From Arthrobacter sp. SPG23 (lineage in GTDB: Bacteria > Actinomycetota > Actinomycetes > Actinomycetales > Micrococcaceae), in the NCBI RefSeq assembly GCF_000876655.1, contig NZ_JYCN01000026.1:186001-250000 (forward strand): 64,000 bases of DNA. The letters run 5' to 3'. Positions 42,253 to 51,257 of this stretch are shown here, in pieces. The stretch's first letter is position 1. Every line of letters begins with the position of its first letter. The notes under the pieces were generated by a model. It was not told the origin of the DNA and ran no database searches. It saw only the letters and a program-made list of their open reading frames with translations. Position numbers and translations under genes: made by a program.

Positions 42253-43628
42253 GCGCGGGGCAACAATTGCGAGGCTGCGGCGCGCGCATGTCCTGCCGGC
42301 GCGGGGTCGTCGTGGTACCGGCGCAGAGGCCGTCCTGCCGTCTCAGGTATGAGGAAGGTGGCGACGAGGAATGATGCGACGGCAATCACTGCGACGTAGA
42401 TGGCGGGGGCGAGCGAGTATCCCGTTCCCGCGACAAGCCACGTTGCCAGGAAGGGTGCGGTACCGCCGAACACCGCGTACGTGATGTTGTAGCAGGTGCC
42501 CGATGCCGCGAAGCGCACATCGGTGGAGAACATTTCCGACATCAGGACCGAGGTCACCACGTTAGCGGTCACGGCACCGAGTCCTATGAGCAGTTGGCTG
42601 ACAACGGCGGTTGCGAACGTTCCCTGCTCGGCGATCATGTACGCCGGAATGGTGAGAATGGCCAACAGGCCGGCGGCGGTCTGCATGGTGCGGCGGCGCC
42701 CTATGCGATCCGAGACACGGCCCATGACGGGGGCCAGCGCCGTCGCGAGGGTCAGCGAGATCAAGCTCGAGAACAGCGCGAGGTCCTGGGGCAGGCCGAC
42801 CACCTTGATCAGGAAGGTCGACATATAGGTGGAGTAGATGTAGAAGGAGAGGGCCGTGAGCATCACAAACCCGCCCAGGCGCAGCATCGCGGGCCACTGG
42901 GTGCGGAAGACAGCTCCCAGGGATGGGGCGGGCCGGGAGGCAGAATCATCGATCATCGCTTGGAACTCAGGGGACTCGTGGAGTTTGGCGCGAATGTAGA
43001 AGGCGATCAGTCCCATCGGCACAGAGAGGAGGAAGAGGATGCGCCAGCCCCAATCACCCATGGCCTCGGCGGGCAGGAGGAAGCTAAGCAGCGCTCCGAG
43101 TCCAGCAGCGAAGGCGAACGATGAGAACGTCGCCGCGGACATGGCGGACGAGTAGCGCGCCCGGTGGTTGTCGGGGCTGTGCTCGACGACATAGATGGTG
43201 GCACCCGCATATTCGCCGCCGGCAGAAAAGCCCTGCATACAGCGGGCCAAGACCAGGAGGACAGCGGCCCAGATGCCGATCGTCTCGTGGCTTGGGATGA
43301 GCCCGATTGCGGCCGTAGATCCGGACATGAGCAGGACGGTCAGCACCAGGATCTTTTTACGTCCAAGACGGTCGCCCAGGCGTCCGAAGAAGATCCCGCC
43401 CAAGGGCCGCAGCGCGAAGGCTACCGCGAACACGGCGAACGTCTCCAGCAGACCCGTGACCGGATCCTTGGATGCGAAGAAGGTCGCGGCAATGTGGGTT
43501 GCCATGTAGCCGTAGATGGCGAAGTCGAACCACTCCACCACGGTCCCGGCAAAGGAGGCCCGCACCACCTTACGCAGGCGTTCCGGGCTCACCTTCTCCA
43601 GTGAGTTGTCTGCAAGATCGCGTTCCAT
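42249..43628 (-). CDS. MHS-type MFS metabolite:H+ symporter
   Basis: 459 residues, 12 helices, from the ATG after GGAGA. Typical metabolite:H+ symporter text: ASFAGTVVEWFDFAIYGYMATHIAATFF at helix 1, RPLGGIFFGRLGDRLGRKKILVLTV, RCMQGFSAGGEYAGATIYVVEHSP and GRVSDRIGRRRTM. Relatives carry proline/betaine, shikimate, citrate or other small acids. A TTGC-N7-GCA palindrome like the one before the hydantoinase gene lies about 90 nt upstream of its start. I infer that it belongs to the same regulon and may carry creatinine or sarcosine-type compounds. Confidence 0.87.
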   Translation of the reverse strand: MERDLADNSLEKVSPERLRKVVRASFAGTVVEWFDFAIYGYMATHIAATFFASKDPVTGLLETFAVFAVAFALRPLGGIFFGRLGDRLGRKKILVLTVLLMSGSTAAIGLIPSHETIGIWAAVLLVLARCMQGFSAGGEYAGATIYVVEHSPDNHRARYSSAMSAATFSSFAFAAGLGALLSFLLPAEAMGDWGWRILFLLSVPMGLIAFYIRAKLHESPEFQAMIDDSASRPAPSLGAVFRTQWPAMLRLGGFVMLTALSFYIYSTYMSTFLIKVVGLPQDLALFSSLISLTLATALAPVMGRVSDRIGRRRTMQTAAGLLAILTIPAYMIAEQGTFATAVVSQLLIGLGAVTANVVTSVLMSEMFSTDVRFAASGTCYNITYAVFGGTAPFLATWLVAGTGYSLAPAIYVAVIAVASFLVATFLIPETAGRPLRRYHDDPAPAGHARAAASQLLPRA

Positions 43629-43715
43629 GTTGTCTCCATTCAGGGGATGGCGCCAATTTAGTCGGACGGCAACGCGCCTTCCGAAGCGTGCCTTGTTGCT
43701 CACGAACCAAATTAG

Positions 43716-43730
43716 TTGCTTTTTGCGCAA
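43716..43730. promoter_or_regulatory. putative IclR site TTGCTTTTTGCGCAA
   Basis: Inverted-repeat motif sharing 12 of 15 positions with the site at 34068-34082. It is 88 nt upstream of the MHS transporter start and flanked by further GTTGC words (43695, 43736). Confidence 0.5.
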
Positions 43731-43888
43731 CTTAGGTTGCTGTCCCGTTACGGCCATGTAAATCCGTTACCTCCAACTCATAGGTACGTCATTGCTGCCG
43801 CTTCATGCCCGCCGTATGGTTCCAATGGGAGCAACTCAAGGTCCTTGGAGTTCGCCCGGGTGGTGTCGGGTGCGGGAGTTCTGACCAA

Positions 43889-44077
43889 TCAGTCCTTGCG
43901 GACCTGCCGGGGTCGACGTCCCAGGCTGCGAAGATGAGCAGGTCGGAGGCCAGGATGTGGATCCCATAGGTGGTGTTGATCCAGACGGCTCCGGCAGCGA
44001 CAGCGCCGGTGATCAAGCAGGTTGCCGATGATCGCTCCAACCTGGCCGGAGGCGGAGCTGCCCGTTGCGCGGATGTG
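43889..44077 (-). pseudogene. relic of MFS transporter C-terminus
   Basis: Minus-strand sequence parallels the last 65 codons of the transporter at 38216-39580: RATGSS, SGQVGAIIG, then after a one-base insertion LITGAVAAGAVWINTTYGIHILAS, LLIFAAWDVDPG and RTD followed by a stop. Nine bases (coding IIN) are missing after RATGSS. It has no start and is frameshifted, so it is dead. It ends 60 nt before the metH stop and marks a past copy or rearrangement of the hydantoin transporter. Confidence 0.8.
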
Positions 44078-44136
44078 AGCTGCTCCGCTTCCGGCACGCC
44101 CCGCAGGGTACATTGAGGCCGTTTCAAGCCCCCAGC

Positions 44137-47100
44137 TCACACCTTGAAGTACTTCGCCTCCGGGTGGTGGAACACGAAGGCGTCGGTGGACTGCTCGGGG
44201 TGCAGCATCAGCTCATCGCTCAGGACCACCCCCATCCGCTCGGGACGCAGCAGCTCCGTCACCTTGCGGCGGTCCTCCATGTCAGGGCACGCGGGGTAGC
44301 CGAGCGAGAACCGGGCACCGCGGTAATCGAGCTTGAAGTACCCGGCCTTGTCCTTGGGCTCCTCGGCCGCGAAGCCCAGCTCGGAGCGAATGCGCGCGTG
44401 CCAAAATTCCGCGAGTGCCTCGGTGAGCTGCATGACCAGGCCGTTGAGCTCGTAGTAGTCGCGATAGTGGTTGCCCTTGAACAGCTCGGACGTCACCTCG
44501 TCGATCTTCGAGCCGGCGGTGACCAGCTGCACGGGCAGGACGTCCACCTGCCCCGATTCGCGCGAGCGGACGAAGTCGGCGAGGCACAGGTGCCGGTCCC
44601 GGCGCTGGCGCGGGAAGTCGAAACGCAGCCGCTCGGTGCCGATGGGACCGCCTGAACCACCATCGGGGGCGAGCAGGCCCGGGGTGCCGAGCACGCCGTC
44701 GTGATCCTCCCCGTGGTGCAGCACCACCACCTGTTCCCCCTCGGAGACCACCGGGAAGTAGCCGTAGGCGACGGAGGCGTCCAGCATGCCCTCGGCGAGG
44801 ATGCGGTCCAGCCAGTACCGCAGGCGCGGCCGGCCCTCGAGTTCCACCAGTTCCTCATAGGAGGCGCCGTCATCGCCGCGGCCGGGCTTGAGCCCCCACT
44901 GCCCCATGAAAGTGGCGCGCTCATCGAGCAACGCCGCGTAGTCGTGCAGTGCCACGCCGCGCACGATGCGGGTGCCCCAGAACGGCGGCGCAGGAACGGC
45001 GTTGTCGGAGGCGACGTCGGACCGGCCGGGCATGGCCTCCGGTTCGGTCACCGTGAACTTCGGGCCTCCCTTGTGGATCCGCTTCTTCAGCGGCGGAAGG
45101 CCGACGGCGTCCGGGTCGGCGCCGCGGGCCACCTGAACCAGGGGTTCCATGAGCGCCAGGCCCTCGAAGGCGTCCTTGGCGTACCGGACGGTGCCTTCAA
45201 ACTGCTCCGCCAGGTCCTGCTCCACGTACGCGCGGGTGAGGGCTGCGCCGCCGAGGATGATGGGCCACTTCTTCGCGAGGCCGCGGGACTGCAGTTCCGC
45301 GAGGTTTTCCTTCATCACCACGGTGGACTTCACCAGGAGCCCGGACATCCCGATCACGTCGGCGTCGTGCTCCTCGGCTGCTGCCATGATCTCGGCGATG
45401 CCCTGCTTGATGCCGATGTTGACCACTTTGTAGCCGTTGTTGGTGAGGATGATGTCCACCAGGTTCTTGCCGATGTCGTGCACGTCGCCGCGCACGGTGG
45501 CGATCACCATGGTGCCCTTGCCCGACGCGTCCGACTTCTCCATGTGCGGCTCCAGCAGGGCCACCGCGTTCTTCATCACCTCGGCGGACTGCAGCACGAA
45601 GGGCAGCTGCATCTCGCCGGCGCCGAAGCGCTCACCCACCACCTTCATGCCCTCGAGCAGCTGGTCGTTGATGATGGCCAGCGGTGACATGCCTTCGCTG
45701 CGGGCAAGGTCCAGGTCAGCTTCCAGGCCCTTGCCTTCGCCGTCGATGATGCGCCGCTGCAGGCGTTCGCCGGTGGGCAAGGCGGCGAGTTCGGCAGCGC
45801 GCTGGTCCTTGAGCGCTGCGGTGTCGACGCCGGCGAACAGGTCCAGCATGATGGCCAGGGGGTCGTACGTTATGTTGCCGTCGGCATCGTATTCGCGGCG
45901 GTCATAGACGAGGTCCAGGGCCACTTTGCGCTGTTCCTCCGGCAATGAGGCGAGCGGCACGATCTTGGCGGCGTCGATGATGCCGCTGGACAGGCCGGCC
46001 TGGACGGCTTCGTGCAGGAACACGGAGTTCAGCACCACGCGCGCTGCCGGGTTGAGGCCGAACGAGACGTTGGAGACGCCGAGGGTGGTGTTGATGCCGG
46101 GGTACTTGGTGGTGATCTGGCGGATGGCCTCGATGGTTTCAATGCCGTCCCGGCGGGTTTCTTCCTGGCCGGTGGCGACGGGGAAGGTCAAGGCGTCCAC
46201 GATGATGTCCTCGACGCGCATGCCCCATTCGCCCACCAGGGCGTCGACGAGGCGGGAGGCGATGGCCACCTTGCCCTCGGTGGTTCGGGCCTGGCCCTGT
46301 TCGTCGATGGTCAGGGCGATCACGGCGGTGCCGTGTTCCTTCACCAGCGGCATGATGCGCGCGAAGCGGCTGTTCGGGCCGTCGCCGTCCTCATAGTTGA
46401 CGGAGTTGACCACCGGGCGGCCGCCGATGAGTTCGAGCCCGGCCTGCAGCACCGGCGGTTCGGTGGAGTCGATGACCAGCGGAAGGGTGGAGGCCGACGC
46501 GAAACGCGACACGACCTCCTTGATGTCGGCCACGCCGTCGCGCCCTACATAGTCGATGCAGACATCGAGCAGGTGCGCGCCAACGCGGACCTGTTCGCGG
46601 GCGATGTCCACACAGTCGTCCCAGCGCTCTTCCAGCATCGCCTGGCGGAACGCCTTCGAACCGTTCGCGTTGGTGCGCTCACCGATGGCGAGGTAGGCGG
46701 ATTCCTGGTCGAACGGCACGTGGTGGTAGAGGGAAGCGATGCCTGCTTCGCGTTCTGTGGGGACGCGGGCGCCGTCGGCTCCCCTCCCACCGCCGGTAAC
46801 GGCGGCGCTGGTGCGGAAGGGCGCAAGGCGTTCGACGACGGCGGCCATGTGTTCCGGCGTCGTACCGCAGCAGCCGCCCACCAGGCCCAGGCCGAATTCC
46901 CGCACGAACTGTTCGTGTGCGGTGGCGAGTTCGCTGGGTGAGAGCGGATAGTGCGCGCCGTTGGGGCCAAGGACCGGGAGGCCGGCGTTGGGCATGCAGG
47001 CGATGGCCACGGAGGACTGCTTGGAGAGGTGGCGCAGGTGCTCGCTCATCTCGTCCGGCCCGGTGGCGCAGTTCAGGCCGATGGCGTCGACGCCGAGCGG

Positions 47101-47787
47101 CTCGAGCGCGGTGAGTGCGGCGCCGATCTCGGATCCCATCAGCATGGTTCCGGTGGTTTCGACGGTCACCTCGACGAAGATGGGGAGCCGGACGCCGCGG
47201 GTGACGATCGCCTGCTTGCAGCCGTTGACCGCGGCTTTGGTCTGCAGGAGGTCCTGGCTGGTTTCGATGAGGAAGGCGTCCGCACCGCCGTCGATGAGGC
47301 CCTCGGCCTGCAGGGCGAAGGTCTGTTTGAGGTAGTCGTAGCTGGTGTGGCCCAGGCTGGGGAGCTTGGTGCCCGGACCCATGGAGCCGAGGACCCAGCG
47401 CATGCGTCCGTCTGTTTTTTCTGCCGCTTCGGCGCGTTCGCGGGCGATCTGGGCGCCTTTGCGGGCGAGTTCCTCGATCCGGTCGTCGATGCCGTAGTCG
47501 GAAAGGTTGGACCAGTTGGCGCCGAAGGTGTTGGTTTCGACGGCGTCGATGCCGGTGGCGAAGTACGCGTCATGAATGTCCGCGAGGACGTCCGGGCGCG
47601 TGTCATTGAGGATCTCGTTGCAGCCTTCCAGCCCCAGGAAGTCTGCTTCAAGCGACAGTTCCCGGCCCTGCAGCATGGTGCCCATCGCCCCATCAGCGAT
47701 GACGACCCGGTGGTTCACCGCGTCCAGAAGCGCTTGCGCGCGGGCGGGACGGGGCACGGACTCAATATCAAGCGCAAAACGAGGCAT
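44137..47787 (-). CDS. metH: cobalamin-dependent methionine synthase
   Basis: 1216 residues, near the 1227 of E. coli MetH, with all four modules. Homocysteine-binding barrel with zinc cysteines (GLNCATGPDE near 238, GGCCGTTPEH near 305). Pterin-binding barrel (YLAIGERTNANGSKAFR, about 355 onward). B12-binding module with RGDVHDIGKN near 768, the His being the lower cobalt ligand, and MSGLLVKSTVVMKENL. C-terminal S-adenosylmethionine reactivation domain (LDASVAYGYFPVVSEGE to HPEQSTDAFVFHHPEA). It methylates homocysteine from methyltetrahydrofolate. It stands alone; I find no B12 or SAM riboswitch in its 460-nt upstream region. The adjacent-type cobalamin ECF transporter at 27.7 kb could supply the cofactor. 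Confidence 0.95.
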   Translation of the reverse strand: MPRFALDIESVPRPARAQALLDAVNHRVVIADGAMGTMLQGRELSLEADFLGLEGCNEILNDTRPDVLADIHDAYFATGIDAVETNTFGANWSNLSDYGIDDRIEELARKGAQIARERAEAAEKTDGRMRWVLGSMGPGTKLPSLGHTSYDYLKQTFALQAEGLIDGGADAFLIETSQDLLQTKAAVNGCKQAIVTRGVRLPIFVEVTVETTGTMLMGSEIGAALTALEPLGVDAIGLNCATGPDEMSEHLRHLSKQSSVAIACMPNAGLPVLGPNGAHYPLSPSELATAHEQFVREFGLGLVGGCCGTTPEHMAAVVERLAPFRTSAAVTGGGRGADGARVPTEREAGIASLYHHVPFDQESAYLAIGERTNANGSKAFRQAMLEERWDDCVDIAREQVRVGAHLLDVCIDYVGRDGVADIKEVVSRFASASTLPLVIDSTEPPVLQAGLELIGGRPVVNSVNYEDGDGPNSRFARIMPLVKEHGTAVIALTIDEQGQARTTEGKVAIASRLVDALVGEWGMRVEDIIVDALTFPVATGQEETRRDGIETIEAIRQITTKYPGINTTLGVSNVSFGLNPAARVVLNSVFLHEAVQAGLSSGIIDAAKIVPLASLPEEQRKVALDLVYDRREYDADGNITYDPLAIMLDLFAGVDTAALKDQRAAELAALPTGERLQRRIIDGEGKGLEADLDLARSEGMSPLAIINDQLLEGMKVVGERFGAGEMQLPFVLQSAEVMKNAVALLEPHMEKSDASGKGTMVIATVRGDVHDIGKNLVDIILTNNGYKVVNIGIKQGIAEIMAAAEEHDADVIGMSGLLVKSTVVMKENLAELQSRGLAKKWPIILGGAALTRAYVEQDLAEQFEGTVRYAKDAFEGLALMEPLVQVARGADPDAVGLPPLKKRIHKGGPKFTVTEPEAMPGRSDVASDNAVPAPPFWGTRIVRGVALHDYAALLDERATFMGQWGLKPGRGDDGASYEELVELEGRPRLRYWLDRILAEGMLDASVAYGYFPVVSEGEQVVVLHHGEDHDGVLGTPGLLAPDGGSGGPIGTERLRFDFPRQRRDRHLCLADFVRSRESGQVDVLPVQLVTAGSKIDEVTSELFKGNHYRDYYELNGLVMQLTEALAEFWHARIRSELGFAAEEPKDKAGYFKLDYRGARFSLGYPACPDMEDRRKVTELLRPERMGVVLSDELMLHPEQSTDAFVFHHPEAKYFKV

Positions 47788-48042
47788 CTAAACAGATTAC
47801 GTGCGGGGGCCGGAACGTTGCGCTGTGTGTCCGTGTACTACGGCATGGGACTTGGGAAGCCTAGCCCCGGCTCTTACCCGAATCTGCTGGGCCTGACTTA
47901 GGGTTCTCTATTCGGCGGCAGACTGCCAGGAGACGGAGTTCACGCCCATCGTCTAGCGCCGAGAAATCGTCAAAAAGCCGGCAATCCGGTGTCACAACAA
48001 ACTGGTTCCGGTCATAGTTGCCCTGGCAACCGCCGCACGTTT

Positions 48043-48096
48043 GGGGGCTCTTCGCGGTTCACCAGTCCATGCCCCGGCGAACCGCGAATAGCCCCC
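48043..48096. repeat. 18-bp imperfect inverted repeat
   Basis: GGGGGCTCTTCGCGGTTC (48043-48060) pairs with GAACCGCGAATAGCCCCC (48079-48096), 17 of 18 positions, around an 18-nt loop. It lies downstream of the SIR2 gene and upstream of metH and could be a terminator or a leftover element end. Confidence 0.7.
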
Positions 48097-48135
48097 AGCC
48101 CCCGCACTACTGGAATGTTTCACTTGTCTTCCACC

Positions 48136-48161
48136 AACTGCAAGGCAGTTGTCTTGCAGTT
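48136..48161. repeat. 9-bp perfect inverted repeat
   Basis: AACTGCAAG (48136-48144) and CTTGCAGTT (48153-48161) with an 8-nt loop that itself repeats GCAGTTG. It is 90 nt downstream of the SIR2 stop and may terminate its transcript. Confidence 0.6.
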
Positions 48162-48250
48162 AGCACTAATAGCGTGCGTCTGTCTGCTCAGGGAGAAACC
48201 GAGGAGTTCATGACTCAGCTAAGCAAAGTGGAACCTCCGCAAAGAAATTG

Positions 48251-49135
48251 TTAGCGAGATGAGGACACCGTGAAGCACAGCGCATCAATCATACTTTTCA
48301 TTTCGATATGCGAATCCTTGGGATCGTAACTAATCATTTCAATTCCATAATGTTCTTGAAAGAGACGCTGCAAATACATTGGACCATCAGATGGAGCTAA
48401 CCAATAATGGGCCCCAGCCCGGCTAGCACCTCCAAAAGAGTTTTCGAGAAGAAGCATCAGGTCAGGGTCTTGAAAAGAGTATCCAACAAAAAGACACGTC
48501 TTAGTTAGGAAGACCGCCTCCATCACCCTGTAAAGTTCTGCAGCTCTATGGCGGATCGTCGCATAGTCCGATCGAGTGAGCACAATGTTGCTGAGGTCAT
48601 CGACCGTGCCGTGCGGCTTCACTAAGGCCGGCGTTCCCGTACGCACGTCCGCGCCTAAGTTAAGGTCACCTGGCCGGTGAACGCTATAACCGTGATCACT
48701 TGCACGTTCTATGAGTCTGTCATAATTCGTGGTAATGATGAGAGAGGGAGCTAATTCGTTGATGATTTTTTCATGTAGCGCAGATGCCTTGAAAGGAGCG
48801 CCAGCGGCGCCGTCTGTTGCAACACGAATCATTGCCCTAAAGTCATGTTCTTTGCCCGCGGCTATAGCGCTCTGTTTCACGACCTCAGCAGCATCTAGGA
48901 ACTGACCAAGTCGTACTAATTCGTCAACGAGTTTCCTTTCATCACCACTCGTAAATGTCGCGCTGAGCTGCTCGATCAACTGCTTCCAGCCAAGCGGACT
49001 AGATTGACCGTTAGACGCATTTCTGGATAGCCCTGCTCCAATGACCAACGCCCAGTCATCGGCAACGATGCGCTGAACGAGATTGTCCGGCCATTTTGTT
49101 AGCAGGCTGGCCGCTGACGCAGTAGCGACCGTCAT
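48251..49135 (-). CDS. SIR2-like NADase-type protein
   Basis: 294 residues spanning one SIR2-like domain. NAD-binding loop VIGAGLSRNA (31-40), the TTNYD motif (135-139, Asn137), KPHG with His175, and GYSFQDPD (218-225). Asn and His are the residues needed for NAD+ cleavage in prophage-defence SIR2 proteins. It lacks the zinc cysteines of protein deacetylases. The probable role is NAD+ depletion when triggered. Its ATG overlaps the stop of the ParA-like gene by 4 nt (ATGA), so the two are coupled. The gene is clearly AT-richer than its surroundings, which fits horizontal transfer. No other defence gene is adjacent. Confidence 0.85.
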   Translation of the reverse strand: MTVATASAASLLTKWPDNLVQRIVADDWALVIGAGLSRNASNGQSSPLGWKQLIEQLSATFTSGDERKLVDELVRLGQFLDAAEVVKQSAIAAGKEHDFRAMIRVATDGAAGAPFKASALHEKIINELAPSLIITTNYDRLIERASDHGYSVHRPGDLNLGADVRTGTPALVKPHGTVDDLSNIVLTRSDYATIRHRAAELYRVMEAVFLTKTCLFVGYSFQDPDLMLLLENSFGGASRAGAHYWLAPSDGPMYLQRLFQEHYGIEMISYDPKDSHIEMKSMIDALCFTVSSSR

Positions 49136-50142
49136 CGCTTCAGCCCTGCGTTTTCCGCGAGGGCGTCACCTATAGCCGTCAGCTGATCAGAATAGGCTCG
49201 CTGCTGTGAAACCTGCGCACCGCGAACTCCGTCCTTCGGCGACAGTTCCAGTATGGGAGCATGGACGCTTTGCGCTAGGGGGATCATGGAGAACATGTTG
49301 GGAACAACTCCAAGGGCAGGGTCGATTACATCCGGCGCCGCAAACTTGGTCAGCATCCTTGCACGTTCCGGTATTTGATGTTTGAAGCGGTCATAAGCTG
49401 CAACCGAGCGAACCTCGTTTCCGGTTCGTTTGCTGACATACTGTTGGATGGTATACCCGACGAAACCCTGCTCTATCCCGGATGTCTGGGGCAAATCGAG
49501 GACGCCTGGTAATCCGGCATTCTCACGAGTAACGGCTGCGATGGCAGCCTCGTAATCGTGCGTCCAACTATTGATCCACTCCGTGATGTTGTCCAGGGCG
49601 TAAAGGCTGAAGAGATCAGCAGCCATTGGCGTGACGAATCTGTCAGTGCCGATAAGCACGGAACGGTTCAAGGCACCCAGGCTTGGCCCTACGTCGAAGA
49701 CGATCAAATCGTAGTCAGTTGCCGCCACGAGGGCTGCAACCCACCTACTCCTCCTCGCGCCACCGAAACTTCCCGCTCTAAACTCCGTCCATGACTGGCT
49801 GAGTTTGTCTTCGACCGCTGACAAAGTCGGGTGCCCCGCCAAAACGTCCACACCAAACCGTTCGCTGTGATGGATAAGAAAGTCCGTGTCAATTCCGCTG
49901 TCACCCGAACGGATCTGCGTGAGAACTTTGAGAATTGTCTTCCGCTCCGACGAACTCCGGTCCTCGTAGATGTCCAGCCATTCTTCATCTTGAAGCAGCA
50001 GTTGCGTAGCATTGCACTGAGGATCGCAGTCAACAACAAGTGTCTTCAGATTGAACTTAGTGGCAAGATAATGTGCCATGTTGCAGGCAAGAGTGGTCTT
50101 CCCGACTCCGCCTTTATTATTGAAAAACGCCAATGATTTCAT
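49132..50142 (-). CDS. ParA/MinD-like P-loop ATPase paired with SIR2
   Basis: 336 residues. Deviant Walker A NKGGVGKTT (residues 9-17, signature Lys10 and Lys15), switch VVDCDPQCNATQ, and Walker B-like LIVFDVGPSLGALNRSVLIG. The remaining text (TPMAADLFSLYALDNITEWI) also follows ParA. It has no HTH, and no parB gene or parS-like repeat is near, so plasmid or chromosome partition is unlikely. With the overlapping SIR2 gene it looks like a sensor/switch ATPase plus NADase effector. ATG 50142 is preceded by an AT-rich leader. A damaged ABC-transporter fragment begins 74 nt upstream, so the pair sits in a small AT-rich insertion. Confidence 0.85.
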   Translation of the reverse strand: MKSLAFFNNKGGVGKTTLACNMAHYLATKFNLKTLVVDCDPQCNATQLLLQDEEWLDIYEDRSSSERKTILKVLTQIRSGDSGIDTDFLIHHSERFGVDVLAGHPTLSAVEDKLSQSWTEFRAGSFGGARRSRWVAALVAATDYDLIVFDVGPSLGALNRSVLIGTDRFVTPMAADLFSLYALDNITEWINSWTHDYEAAIAAVTRENAGLPGVLDLPQTSGIEQGFVGYTIQQYVSKRTGNEVRSVAAYDRFKHQIPERARMLTKFAAPDVIDPALGVVPNMFSMIPLAQSVHAPILELSPKDGVRGAQVSQQRAYSDQLTAIGDALAENAGLKR

Positions 50143-50215
50143 GTAGAGAACTTAGCCGATAGAATGTCGGTTCCTTCAATCACCGCGCCTCGTGTCCGCC
50201 GCCAAGCCCCGCTTT

Positions 50216-51188
50216 TTAAACCTCCGCCACAGGCGCCGCAAACTGCGCCTCATAGAGCCGCGCGTAAGCCCCGCCCGCGGCCAGCAGCGAAACGTGTGTC
50301 CCCTGCTCCACGATCTGCCCGGCCTCCATCACCAGGCTGAGGTCGGCGTCGCGGATCGTGGACAGGCGGTGCGCAATCACAAACGAAGTCCAGTCGCTCC
50401 TCAACGCACTCATGGCCTTCTGCACGAGCACCTCGGTCCGGCTGTCCACAGAAGACGTCGCCTCATCCAGAATCAAAACAGAAGGCCGGGACAGGAAAGC
50501 CCGCGCAATCGTCAGCAGCTCCTTCTCACCCGCCGAGACGTTACCGCCCTCGTCCTCCAGCACCGTGTCGTACCCGTCAGGCAGCGAGTGCACGAACCGG
50601 TCCACATACGTCGCCCGCGCCGCCTCCAAAATCTCAGCTTCAGTAGCCCTAGACCGGCCGTACGCAATGTTGTCCCTGATCGACCCGCCGAACAGCCACT
50701 TATCCTGCAGCACCATCCCCAGCCGGGACCGCAGCTCGCGCCGCGGCACCGAGGTGACGTCCACGCCGTCGAGCGTTATCCGCCCCGCATCAATCTCATA
50801 GAACCGCATCATCAGGTTCACCAGCGTCGTCTTCCCAGCACCGGTCGGCCAACAATCGCCACCGTCTGCCCCGGCTCGGCCACCAGGCTCAGGTCCGAAA
50901 TGAGCAGCTTGTCCGGTGAATAGGAGAACGAGACGTTCTCGAACACCAGCTGCCCCCGCCCGCCGTCGGGCGCAGAACCAACAGCTTCCGGCGACTGCTC
51001 CTCCTCATCCAGCTGCTCGAACACCCGCTCCGCCGACGCCACCCCGGACTGCAGCAGGTTGGCCATGGACCCCAGCTGCGCCAGCGGCTGGGTGAACTGC
51101 CGCGAGTACTGGATAAACGCCTGCACATCGCCAAGCTGCATCGCCCCGGACGCCACCTGCAGGCCGCCCACCACGGCAATCCCCACGT
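50216..51188 (-). pseudogene. truncated, frameshifted ABC exporter (3' part)
   Basis: Nearly the same sequence as the intact ABC gene at 62841-64000. The fragment begins abruptly at the codons for GIAVVGGLQVASGAM (51188), runs through VFENVSFSYSPDK, and loses one base in the Walker A region (about 50840-50850, GPTGAGKTT replaced by GRPVLGRRRW). It continues in the next frame with LMMRFYEIDAG, signature VSAGEKELL and Walker B VLILDEATSSVDS. It lacks the membrane domain and a correct P-loop, so it cannot function. On the right it joins unrelated sequence at ATCCCCACGT / CCTTTACTG. Confidence 0.9.
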
Positions 51189-51257
51189 CCTTTACTGACC
51201 TGGGGGCGGAGCGAAACCGGGTGCTGTTCTCACCCGGCTTCCCTCCGCCTTGCCTAG

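Larger units (their letters stand above)
47788..48250. other. intergenic region with two long hairpins
   Basis: 463 nt between metH and the SIR2 gene, with falling GC. It holds the two inverted repeats listed separately and a 14-codon ATG frame at 48210 behind GAGGAG (MTQLSKVEPPQRNC), which may be a gene remnant. No riboswitch or tRNA is recognised. Confidence 0.55.

Noticed and set aside
47788..47960. Possible cobalamin or SAM riboswitch before metH
   Set aside because: No B12-box or SAM-I core element could be found in the leader by eye.
49132..50142. ParA gene as evidence of an integrated plasmid or partition locus
   Set aside because: No parB, no centromere-like repeats and no replication gene nearby; coupling to SIR2 points elsewhere.
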